From the NCBI GenBank assembly GCA_036388295.1, contig DASVSC010000014.1, forward strand, positions 1 through 31,421: 31,421 nucleotides of DNA, read 5' to 3'. Shown piece after piece: positions 24,678-31,421 of this stretch. Both the position numbers and the translations under genes were made by a program. This DNA is from RYN-431 sp036388295 (GTDB taxonomy: Bacteria; Planctomycetota; Phycisphaerae; Tepidisphaerales; Tepidisphaeraceae). Under the pieces are notes generated by a model. That model saw only the letters and a program-made list of their open reading frames with translations. It did no database searches and had not been told where the DNA came from. Every line of letters starts with the position of its first letter. The stretch's first letter is position 1.

Positions 24678-24791
24678 TGGCTCCCCCTCCCCTTGCGGGT
24701 GGGGGTGGGGGGAGGGGTTTCGTCGTGGGTAGAGAACATCGACGCTCGAAGAACCCCTCCCCTAACCCCTCCCGCAAGGGGAGGGGAACCA
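24678..24791. repeat. Paired inverted G/C-rich REP-like repeat between convergent serB and selO
   Basis: A unit at 24678-24720 (TGGCTCCCCCTCCCCTTGCG onward) recurs inverted at 24752-24791, separated by about 31 bp. The outer 21-22 bases of the arms match nearly perfectly, and the inner G-rich parts match with small gaps. The right arm also contains its own hairpin (CCCCTCCC-GCAA-GGGGAGGGG). Like the repeat at 22.1 kb it lies between two convergent stops, in a 189-bp gap that otherwise shows nothing. Its consensus differs, so the two are separate repeat families or strongly diverged members. Confidence 0.82.
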
Positions 24792-24842
24792 GTAGGGAAG
24801 CTCCATCTGGCTCAAGAACGCTTGAGTGGGGCTGAATGTGTG

Positions 24843-26423
24843 CTACGACGAACACGACAGGGCCGAACAACCCGGCGCGTTTCGCGCCCAGTCCGGGCGT
24901 CGCACCGCTAAATCTTCTTCGGCCGGTTGGTCGGCGTACGGCGATTCCAGCACCCGCAGCAGCCGTTCGAGCAGCGACAGGTCGCCCTGTTCCGCGGCCG
25001 TGATCGCGTTCTGCGCCAGGTAATTGCGCAGCACGTATTTCGGATTAACCGCCTTCATGCGCTCGCTCCGCGCGGCCGCATCCGTTCGGCCTTCGGCCAC
25101 GCGCCGTACGTACCGCGTCAACCAATCCGTCCACCGCTGTCGCACGTCGGCACCGATCGGGTCGAGATAAAAGGTCCCCGCGACGTGTTCTGCAAACGTA
25201 GCCGCGTCCTGCGCCGGCCATTCGGACAGACGCCGGAAGAACAGCGTGTAGTCGGCCTCGGACGCTTCGAGCAGCCCGGTCAGATCGTCGACCAGCGCTT
25301 GATCATCCTCGGACGCGAGCGCGTTCAGGCCGAGCTTGTTCGCCATCATTTGCGCGTGGGCCGTTTGAAAGGTCGTCCGGTAGACGTCGAGCGCGCGGTA
25401 GATGCGGTCTTCGTCGTTAATCAACCCGTAGAGCGCCGAACCCAAACGGCTGAGATTCCAAAGGGCGACATTCGGCTGGTCGCCGAAGCGGTAGCGGCCG
25501 GTTTGCGCGTCGGTGGTGTTGGGCGTCCAGGTCGGGTCGTACGGTTCCAGCCAGCCGTACGGGCCGTAGTCGATCGTCAGGCCCAGGGCCGACATGTTGT
25601 CGGTGTTCATCACGCCGTGCACGAAGCCGACACGCATCCAGTGCACGATCATCACGGCCGTACGCCGGCAGACTTCGTCCAGCAGTCGGCCGTAGACGTC
25701 GGGGTCCTGGCCGTCGAGCGTCGGGTAGTGGTCGGCGATGAGAAAGTCCGCCAGGCGTTTGAGCAGATCGTCCTCACCACTAGCGGCCAGGATTTCGAAG
25801 TTGCCGAAGCGCAGGAACGACGGTGCGACCCGGCAGACGATCGCCCCGGGCTCCGGCACCGGGTTGCCGTCGTAGAACATGTCGCGCACCACGTCATCCC
25901 CGGTCGCAACAAGGCTGAGCGCCCGCGTGGTGGGGACGCCGAGGAAATGCATCGCCTCGCTGCACAGAAACTCACGCACCGACGACCGCAGCACCGCCCG
26001 TCCGTCGGCCCGGCGCGAATAGGGCGTCGGCCCCGCGCCTTTGAGTTGGAACTCCAGTCGGCCGACGGCGTCGAAGTCGATTTCGCCGAGTGTGATCGCC
26101 CGGCCGTCGCCCAGTTGCCCGGCCCATTGCCCGAACTGGTGCCCGCCGTACCGCGCGGCGTAAGGCCGCATCGTCTCCAGCACACGATTGCCGGCCAATA
26201 TGTGCAGCGACGCCTGATCGTCGTCCCCTGGCCGATGTAAGCCGATCTCGCTCGCGAAGCGTCCTGACCAACCCAACAAGCGCGGCTCACGCACCGCTGT
26301 CGGCCGGACTTCTGAATAGAACGCGCGGCGCACGGGGCGGGTGAAGTTGCGCCGTTCCGGGTCGCCGGGGAAGTGTTCGACGAATCGCGATTCCCAGCGA
26401 CATTCGCTTAGTTTCGTGGGCAT
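24843..26423 (-). CDS. selO: SelO/YdiU protein adenylyltransferase (pseudokinase)
   Basis: This is a 526-residue member of the SelO family, which transfers AMP to protein hydroxyl groups and is linked to redox stress. The inverted ATP site is intact: Lys128 in 'QLKGAGPTPYSR', Glu151 in 'VREFLCSEAM', the catalytic-loop Asp275-Asn276 in 'MNTDNMSALG', and the metal Asp285 in 'TIDYGPYG'. 'RYGGHQFGQWAGQLGDGRA' (about 91-109) is the usual N-terminal signature. The C-terminus 'PGCSALSCSS' keeps the conserved cysteine where animal SelO carries selenocysteine, so this is a Cys form. The start is taken as ATG 26423, two codons inside a TTG; neither has a Shine-Dalgarno. PL11 lies 57 bp upstream on the same strand and may be co-transcribed without a functional link. 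Confidence 0.95.
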   Translation of the reverse strand: MPTKLSECRWESRFVEHFPGDPERRNFTRPVRRAFYSEVRPTAVREPRLLGWSGRFASEIGLHRPGDDDQASLHILAGNRVLETMRPYAARYGGHQFGQWAGQLGDGRAITLGEIDFDAVGRLEFQLKGAGPTPYSRRADGRAVLRSSVREFLCSEAMHFLGVPTTRALSLVATGDDVVRDMFYDGNPVPEPGAIVCRVAPSFLRFGNFEILAASGEDDLLKRLADFLIADHYPTLDGQDPDVYGRLLDEVCRRTAVMIVHWMRVGFVHGVMNTDNMSALGLTIDYGPYGWLEPYDPTWTPNTTDAQTGRYRFGDQPNVALWNLSRLGSALYGLINDEDRIYRALDVYRTTFQTAHAQMMANKLGLNALASEDDQALVDDLTGLLEASEADYTLFFRRLSEWPAQDAATFAEHVAGTFYLDPIGADVRQRWTDWLTRYVRRVAEGRTDAAARSERMKAVNPKYVLRNYLAQNAITAAEQGDLSLLERLLRVLESPYADQPAEEDLAVRRPDWARNAPGCSALSCSS

Positions 26424-26480
26424 TATCAATCGTAGGCCGACTCGGCGGCCGGCATGACAAACCCGTCAGCAACGCGTGGC

Positions 26481-28406
26481 CTATTTCACCGTGTCCGTCG
26501 TGATCAGCGGCCTGGGCGGTGTTTTCATGTCGTGGCCGATGAAGAAGCTCGGGTGGGGCGGCTGGTTATAGGCGACGTTCTGCCAGGCGATGGCCATGCG
26601 GTATTGCGCGTCGTGCATCAGCGTGCGCAGGCGGTATTCGGTGGGAACCGTGGTGGTGAAGATGCGCAGCTCGCGGTTGTCGGTCGTGCGCAGCATGACC
26701 TCTTCGCGCCAGTCGCCGAACAAATCACCGGACAGCGCCGGCGTGGATTTGGTGCCGTTGTTCGAACCGCACCCCTCGGCATCCAGCAGGACGCCGCTGC
26801 CGGGCTTGTCGACTTTGTTGGCGTTGAGCAGTTCGCGGAGCAGGTCGCCGTCCCACCAGACGGCGAAGTTGGTGCTGGTGGTGCGCGGGCCTTGGATGGT
26901 TTCGCCGCGGTTGTTGCGCAAGCCGCCGGGCCCGCCCCAGTTTTCGGCCCCCGGATGGGCCGGGTCGATGTCGGCGATCAGGCCGCGGCCGGTGTCGCGG
27001 TTCTCGGTCTTCCAAAGCACGTCGCCGGTGCGCGCGTCGAGCATGGCCGCGCCGGGCTGACGGCCGCCCTCGTGGATGCCGAAGACTTCCAGGCCCGGGC
27101 GGGACGGGTCGAAGTCGCCGACGTGCAGCGCGTCGCCGTGCCCCAGGCCGGCGCTCCAGAGGCCGCGGCCGTCGTCGTCGACGCACATGGAGCCGTAGAC
27201 GATTTCGTCACGGCCGTCCGCGTCCACGTCGGCCACACTGCAGCCGTGATTGCCCTGGCCGGCGAAGCGGCGTTGTTCGGGACGGGCGGGGTCGTGCGTG
27301 TCGAACGTCCACAGATGTGTCAACTTGCCGTCGCGCCAGTTCCAGGCGGCCAGCACGCTTTTGGCGTAGTAGCCGCGGCACATCACCGCGCTGGGGAGTT
27401 TGCCGTCCAGATAAGCGGCGGCGGCGACGTAGCGTTCGCTGCGGTTGCCGTAGCGGTCGCCCCAGTCGCCGACGTTTCCGATGCCCGGGACGTACGGCGC
27501 GGTCGCCAGCGCACGGCCGGTGCGACCGTCGAAGACGGTAAGGTATTCCGGCCCGCTGAGGATGCGGCCATTGAGGGCGAAGTTGTGCGTGCCGTCGGGG
27601 TTGGTCTGCGTTTGCCCGTCGGGGCCGCGTTCGCTGCCGGTGGTGTCGGGGTGCGGGATGACGCCGTCTTTGATCACCCAGACGGCCTTGGGGTCGCCGA
27701 TGACGGTGCCGACGCCGTCGACGGTGCCGTCGGCGGTCTTGCAGATCATTTCCGCGCGGCCGTCGCCGTCGAAGTCGGCGACGAGAAACTGCGTGTAGTG
27801 CGCGCCTTCGCGAATGTTTCGGCCGAGGTTGATCGTCCAGAGCAGGGTGCCGTCGATTGTGTAGGCCTGGAACACCGGCGGATCGGTTTCGCCGGCGGCC
27901 GAGTTGTCGCGTGCGCGGCCGGTCTGGTGGACGACGATTTCGTACTCGCCGTCGCCGTCGAGGTCGCCGACGGAACAGTCATTGGGCGTGTAGCTGTCGA
28001 TCGTCTTCAGTGGGATCGACGTGTACGGCTTCGCCGGCGCGCCCGCCTTGATGGTGTTGAGGAACGGCGCGCTCGGCTCGCCCTCCTGGCCATTGATGAC
28101 CGGGCGGACGGTGTAGGCGTTGTCTTGCGTCAGGTCGACGCCGCTGTCTTGAAAGCTGGTGGCGCGGGCCAGCGGCTCGGCATTCAGCTTGACGGGCTTG
28201 GCGTCACCGGTCGCGCGATACAGATTGAAAGCGATGTCGTCCGCCTCCGTGCCGAGCATGCGCCAGCTGACGAAGACCCGGCCGTCGCCCTGATTCACGG
28301 TCACGACGCCGCGGCCGAGCTTTTCCATGTGCCGCTGGGCGTGCGCGGTGTGAACGAGCAGCAGAATGGCGAGGGCGGGGACGATCCGGTCGGTCAGGCG
28401 GGGCAT
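26481..28406 (-). CDS. Secreted rhamnogalacturonan lyase, polysaccharide lyase family 11
   Basis: This is a 641-residue lyase expected to cut rhamnogalacturonan I of pectin by beta-elimination outside the cell. A Sec signal covers residues 1-23 ('ILLLVHTAHAQ'). An N-terminal beta domain (about 26-118, 'RGVVTVNQGDGRVFVSWRML') precedes an eight-bladed propeller (about 125-630), the layout of Bacillus YesW/YesX. Calcium-type turns mark the blades: DLDGDGEYE, DFDGDGRAE, DVDADGRDE, DFDPSRPGLE and DLFGDWREE. 'QGNHGCSVADVDADG' and 'CGSNNGTKSTPALSGDLFGDW' are typical PL11 blocks. The ATG at 28406 is fixed by a strong AAGGAG site. No carbohydrate-binding module is fused. The gene lies 91 bp downstream of a hybrid histidine kinase on the same strand. 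Confidence 0.93.
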   Translation of the reverse strand: MPRLTDRIVPALAILLLVHTAHAQRHMEKLGRGVVTVNQGDGRVFVSWRMLGTEADDIAFNLYRATGDAKPVKLNAEPLARATSFQDSGVDLTQDNAYTVRPVINGQEGEPSAPFLNTIKAGAPAKPYTSIPLKTIDSYTPNDCSVGDLDGDGEYEIVVHQTGRARDNSAAGETDPPVFQAYTIDGTLLWTINLGRNIREGAHYTQFLVADFDGDGRAEMICKTADGTVDGVGTVIGDPKAVWVIKDGVIPHPDTTGSERGPDGQTQTNPDGTHNFALNGRILSGPEYLTVFDGRTGRALATAPYVPGIGNVGDWGDRYGNRSERYVAAAAYLDGKLPSAVMCRGYYAKSVLAAWNWRDGKLTHLWTFDTHDPARPEQRRFAGQGNHGCSVADVDADGRDEIVYGSMCVDDDGRGLWSAGLGHGDALHVGDFDPSRPGLEVFGIHEGGRQPGAAMLDARTGDVLWKTENRDTGRGLIADIDPAHPGAENWGGPGGLRNNRGETIQGPRTTSTNFAVWWDGDLLRELLNANKVDKPGSGVLLDAEGCGSNNGTKSTPALSGDLFGDWREEVMLRTTDNRELRIFTTTVPTEYRLRTLMHDAQYRMAIAWQNVAYNQPPHPSFFIGHDMKTPPRPLITTDTVK

Positions 28407-28414
28407 GACGCGTT

Positions 28415-28420
28415 CTCCTT
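28415..28420 (-). promoter_or_regulatory. Strong Shine-Dalgarno of the PL11 gene
   Basis: On the minus strand AAGGAG lies 8 nt before the ATG at 28406. It is the best ribosome site in the window, where most genes have weak or no sites, suggesting high translation of the lyase. Confidence 0.75.
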
Positions 28421-28497
28421 GTACGGCGGCGTGTGGTCGGGCGGCCAGACCGTGACGTTCGGCTTACCGCCGCGCGCGGGCGTCGTTGAACGTCGCG

Positions 28498-30987
28498 TTA
28501 CGCCGCATTCGGTCCGGTGTGGCCGGTCACGCCGGCGACCAGGGTGACCAGCTCCGCGGGCTCGACCGGTTTGGCGACGTGCGTCTGGAAGCCCGCGGCG
28601 ATGGCCTTGATGCGGTCTTCGACCCGCGCGTACGCCGTCAGGGCGATGGCCGGGATGTTGCCGCCGTGGTCCGGGCCGAGCAGGCGCACGCGGCGGATCA
28701 GGGCGTAGCCGTCTTCGCCGGGCATGCCGATGTCGCTGACGAGCACGTCGAACGCGCCGGTGCGGATCAGGTCGACGGCCTCGTTCGTTGATGCGGTCGT
28801 GGTGACCGCGGCGGCGCAGTCTTCCAGCACCCGTTTGAGCAACTGCCGCGCGTCGGGCTCGTCGTCGATGACGAGCACGCGCACGCCCTTGAGCTGGCCG
28901 CACGGGTCCATTTCCGCACGTTGCCCGGCCGCACGAGGATGGCGTGGCTCCGTCGTGGAAAGAGGTCGGGGGTGCGCCGCCATCAGTGGCAGTGACACGG
29001 TGAACTGCGCGCCCATTCCTTCGCCGGCGCTGCTGACGCTGACGGAGCCGCCGTGCAGTTCGACCAGCTGCTTCACGATCGACAGACCCAGTCCCAGCCC
29101 GCCATGGCGGCGCGTGGTGCTGGCGTCCGCCTGGCGGAAGCGATCGAACACGAACGGAAGGAAGTCAACAGTAATGCCTTCGCCGGTGTCGGTGACGTTT
29201 AGTTCAAGGTGCGAGTTCACGCGCGCCAGCACGACCTGCACGTGGCCGCCCTTGGGAGTGAACTTGATGGCATTGCTGAGCAGGTTCCAGAGCACCTGCT
29301 GCAAACGCCCGCTGTCGCCGCGGACGGCGACGTTGTCCAACGGGTCGATGACGGCGCGCAGCACCACGCCCTTGGCCTGTGCGGTCGGCCGGGCGGTTTC
29401 GATCGCCGTGCGGACGACGGCGGGCAGGTCCAACTGCTGGAGGTCGAGGCGCACTTTGCCGCTGATGATTCGGCTCATGTCCAGCAGGTCTTCGATGATC
29501 TGCGCCTGCGCGCGGGCGTTGCGCTCAATGACTTCGAGGCCCTGCTTGACGTCCTCGGACGCGTCGCCCGTGCGCCCGATGATCTGCGACCAGCCGAGAA
29601 TGGCGTTGAGCGGCGTACGCAACTCGTGGCTAAGGGTGGCGAGGAACTCGTCCTTCATCCGGCCGGCGCGTTCGGCCTCCAGGCGGGCGGCACGCTCGCT
29701 GGCCAGCAATTGTTCGCGCTGCTGCTCGGCCTCCTTGGCGGCGGTCACGTCGAGGTACGTGCCGAGGCATCGGTACGCCTGTTCGACGCCGTTCACGATT
29801 TCGAACAAGGCCCGGCCGCGCACGCGAATCCACCGGACCGCGCCGTTCGTGCGGATAATGCGCTGTTCGACTTCGAACTCGCGTGGCCCGTCCGGCCGCA
29901 GCGCGATGCCTACCTCCCGTTGCACGCCCGGGGCGTCGTCCGGGTGAAAGTGCGACTGCACCCGCGTGAACGTCAACGGTTCGTCCGCGGCCCAACCGTA
30001 GATGTCGCGGCCGGTGTCGTTCACACGCACGACGTCCGTTTTCAGGTCGATTTCGAAGGTGCCGATCTGTGCGATCGCGACGGCGAGGCGCAGCCGTTCT
30101 TCGCTTTCGCGCACGGCGGCTTCGGCGCGCTGGTGGTCGCTGGCGTCGCGGAAGTAGACGCTGATGCCGCCGCCCGGCGCGGGGTAGGCGTGCACTTCGT
30201 ACCAGCGGTCGTGATCGGGGTAGTAGGCAGTCGTGGAGGCCGTGACACGCTGCGTGGCGGCCTGGCGGTAGATGGCCTCGAACGGCGTGCCCTCGATGGC
30301 GGGATACTCTTCCCAAATGACCCGGTCGACCAGGTCCATGCGTCCGAGCAGCCGCTGGCCCTGCGGGTTCACGTACGTGAAGACCCAGTCAGCGTCGATG
30401 GCGAAAAAGGCGTCGGTAATGCTTTCGAGAATCGTGCGCGCCCGCTCCTCGTCGCGCTTGCGCTGCTCGGCCAGGCGGTCGCGTTCGCGTTCGGCCAGCA
30501 CGCGGGCGGTCTCTTCGGTGACGACGCAGAACAGGCCGCCGATGTTGCCGGTTTCGTCGTGGATCGGGCTATAGGACCAGGTGAAGTACGTTTCTTCGAC
30601 GTAGCCCTGGCGTTCCACGTCGAGCCGCACGCATTCGTTCCAGGTCGATTCGCCGCGCGACAGGACGGCCTCGGCCTGCGGGCCGACCACGTCCCAGATT
30701 TCGTGCCAAAGGTCCGGTGCCGCCCGGCCGAGTCCGTCGGGATGCCTTTTGCCCAGGATGCCGGTGTACGCGTCGTTGTAAATATTGATCAGCGACGGGC
30801 CCCACCAGATGAACATGGGGAACCGGCTGTTAAGGCAAAGGTTGACGGCCGTGCGCAGGCTAGACGGCCATGCGTGCATCGCCCCCAGCGGCGTGGCCGC
30901 CCAATCGTAGCCGGCGATGCGGGCGGCCATGCCGTCGGCCGCTGACGTTATCGGTGGGGTGCTGCTTCGTACGGGCACACTGTCCAA
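28498..30987 (-). CDS. Soluble hybrid sensor histidine kinase (three PAS-type domains, HisKA, HATPase, REC)
   Basis: This is an 829-residue cytoplasmic signalling kinase with no membrane helix. An N-terminal PAS/GAF-like domain (about 38-160, 'FPMFIWWGPSLINIYNDAY') precedes a short coiled coil, a PAS (about 182-285), a PAS-PAC (about 297-417), and a second coiled coil (417-445). HisKA follows with phospho-acceptor His454 in 'TLSHELRTPLNAIL', then HATPase with the N box 'QVLWNLLSNAIKF', 'DTGEGI' and 'GGLGLGLSIVKQL'. A linker leads to a receiver domain (about 705-820) with phospho-acceptor Asp752 in 'LVSDIGMPGEDG'. There is no DNA-binding output, so a separate phosphotransfer or regulator partner is needed and none is in the window. 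The start is TTG at 30987, supported by AGGAGA 6 nt upstream. Confidence 0.93.
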   Translation of the reverse strand: MDSVPVRSSTPPITSAADGMAARIAGYDWAATPLGAMHAWPSSLRTAVNLCLNSRFPMFIWWGPSLINIYNDAYTGILGKRHPDGLGRAAPDLWHEIWDVVGPQAEAVLSRGESTWNECVRLDVERQGYVEETYFTWSYSPIHDETGNIGGLFCVVTEETARVLAERERDRLAEQRKRDEERARTILESITDAFFAIDADWVFTYVNPQGQRLLGRMDLVDRVIWEEYPAIEGTPFEAIYRQAATQRVTASTTAYYPDHDRWYEVHAYPAPGGGISVYFRDASDHQRAEAAVRESEERLRLAVAIAQIGTFEIDLKTDVVRVNDTGRDIYGWAADEPLTFTRVQSHFHPDDAPGVQREVGIALRPDGPREFEVEQRIIRTNGAVRWIRVRGRALFEIVNGVEQAYRCLGTYLDVTAAKEAEQQREQLLASERAARLEAERAGRMKDEFLATLSHELRTPLNAILGWSQIIGRTGDASEDVKQGLEVIERNARAQAQIIEDLLDMSRIISGKVRLDLQQLDLPAVVRTAIETARPTAQAKGVVLRAVIDPLDNVAVRGDSGRLQQVLWNLLSNAIKFTPKGGHVQVVLARVNSHLELNVTDTGEGITVDFLPFVFDRFRQADASTTRRHGGLGLGLSIVKQLVELHGGSVSVSSAGEGMGAQFTVSLPLMAAHPRPLSTTEPRHPRAAGQRAEMDPCGQLKGVRVLVIDDEPDARQLLKRVLEDCAAAVTTTASTNEAVDLIRTGAFDVLVSDIGMPGEDGYALIRRVRLLGPDHGGNIPAIALTAYARVEDRIKAIAAGFQTHVAKPVEPAELVTLVAGVTGHTGPNAA

Positions 30988-30993
30988 GGTTCG

Positions 30994-30999
30994 TCTCCT
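30994..30999 (-). promoter_or_regulatory. Ribosome binding site supporting a TTG start for the hybrid kinase
   Basis: On the minus strand AGGAGA lies 6 nt before TTG 30987. There is no in-frame ATG or GTG that keeps the N-terminal domain with a comparable site, so the rare TTG start is well supported. Confidence 0.65.
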
Positions 31000-31102
31000 G
31001 CGGTGCGTTACGACTGTCGATCACCGGCAGGTTGCCGCACCGGCGGATCGTATGCCAAGTCCGCCAGAGAACGAAGTGCAAGCCGCGCCGGAGCCGGCCG
31101 CA

Positions 31103-31421
31103 TCAGTGGGCCAGATCGCCGGGCCGTTCGGGGATGCCGGGTTGGTCGAGCAGTTGGATCGACGTGGCCGTGCCGAGGTCATTCGGCGGCGTCCATTCAC
31201 GCAGCGCCCAGACGACCTTCTTGTCCGCCGTCACCTCCAGCACCTGCACCGTGTTCGGCCACTTCGTCATGTCCTTATCCCCGGCCACCCAGTTGCAGAT
31301 CACGGTGTTGCCGTTGGGCAGGCGGTTGCACTCCTGAATGCTGAACAGGCGGTATTCGGGCACGTCTTTTTGCGTCAGTTCCCAAACGGTTTTGCCGGCC
31401 GGATCGACTTCGCGCGCGTAG
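31103..31421 (-). CDS. C-terminal part of a PQQ-like beta-propeller protein (5' end outside window)
   Basis: The frame is open to the right edge, so only the last 105 codons are seen. The repeats 'YAREVDPAGKTVWELTQKD', 'RLPNGNTVICNW', 'VQVLEVTADKKVVWAL' and 'ATSIQLLDQPG' show the alternating 'G(K/N)TV.(W)' and 'ev.adkkvvW' pattern of PQQ-like or arylsulfotransferase-like propeller blades. Such proteins are often exported and are abundant in planctomycetes. No catalytic residue can be assigned from this fragment. The stop (TGA) lies 115 bp upstream of the hybrid kinase start on the same strand, and that gap shows only the kinase ribosome site. Confidence 0.7.
   Translation of the reverse strand, partial: YAREVDPAGKTVWELTQKDVPEYRLFSIQECNRLPNGNTVICNWVAGDKDMTKWPNTVQVLEVTADKKVVWALREWTPPNDLGTATSIQLLDQPGIPERPGDLAH

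Noticed and set aside
22101..24791. CRISPR array or transposon terminal repeats
   Set aside because: Each locus has only one inverted pair. There are no regularly spaced direct repeats, no spacers, no transposase gene and no obvious target duplication.
24650..24835. 61-codon frame across the inverted repeat after serB
   Set aside because: It is made of the repeat's own G/C runs (Pro/Gly/Arg-rich) and has no independent coding evidence.
24843..24875. Selenocysteine at the SelO C-terminus
   Set aside because: The sequence reads Cys-Ser-Ser and then TAG, with no in-frame TGA, so this is a Cys-type SelO.
26454..28547. 697-codon open frame on the plus strand opposite PL11
   Set aside because: It is antisense to a clear PL11 gene with a signal peptide and strong ribosome site. 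Its Val/Gly/Ala/Asp-rich translation matches no family and is expected from high-GC third positions.
29209..30945. 578-codon open frame opposite the hybrid histidine kinase
   Set aside because: The minus strand encodes intact PAS, HisKA, HATPase and REC motifs. The plus-strand reading has no recognisable domain.
1..31421. tRNA, rRNA or integration site
   Set aside because: No cloverleaf-like sequence or rRNA segment was recognised in the short intergenic gaps, though a tRNAscan/Infernal run would be the decisive test.

Overview
The window reads as a chromosomal segment of a high-GC, free-living polysaccharide degrader, most likely a planctomycete of the Phycisphaerae/Tepidisphaeraceae type. 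This is inference. It rests on the 'ALEGRTHFAA' N-terminal motif and dockerin-like C-terminal repeats of the GH74 protein, the density of secreted carbohydrate-active enzymes and lipoproteins, the PQQ-like propeller at the right edge, and the sparse Shine-Dalgarno use. No rRNA, tRNA, CRISPR array, insertion sequence, integrase or phage gene was recognised.

Layout. The left edge holds the 3' part of a PA14-containing GH31 enzyme (alpha-xylosidase-like). It converges on an ABC exporter pair (ybbP, ybbA) that diverges from a TesA-like GDSL esterase lipoprotein, the same neighbourhood as in E. coli. Next is a large membrane c-di-GMP protein (GAF-TM-CHASE-TM-PAS-GGDEF-EAL) with a changed EAL metal motif, then a divergent secreted GH26 mannanase. 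From 11.1 to 17.7 kb lies a self-contained RND efflux locus. The membrane-fusion lipoprotein is divergent from a tetR - outer-membrane factor - RND pump operon, with a perfect 16-bp palindrome between the two arms. A DUF4056-like lipoprotein follows on the minus strand, then a 1007-residue GH74 xyloglucanase-like protein with FN3 and dockerin-like modules. Then come a Gfo/Idh/MocA oxidoreductase, SerB with ACT domains, a SelO pseudokinase, a PL11 rhamnogalacturonan lyase, a soluble hybrid histidine kinase and the 3' end of a PQQ-like propeller protein.

How the genes fit together. GH74 (xyloglucan backbone), GH31 (alpha-xylosyl side chains), GH26 (mannan) and PL11 (rhamnogalacturonan I) together suggest attack on plant cell walls. 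They are scattered rather than forming one polysaccharide-utilisation operon. The two sensory proteins (c-di-GMP and hybrid kinase) sit beside GH26 and PL11 respectively, but a regulatory link is only a possibility.

The most unusual non-coding signals are strong inverted repeats at four of the six convergent gene junctions. One of them is a perfect 19-bp stem written inside the last codons of ybbP. No wholly new biological system could be demonstrated from sequence alone.
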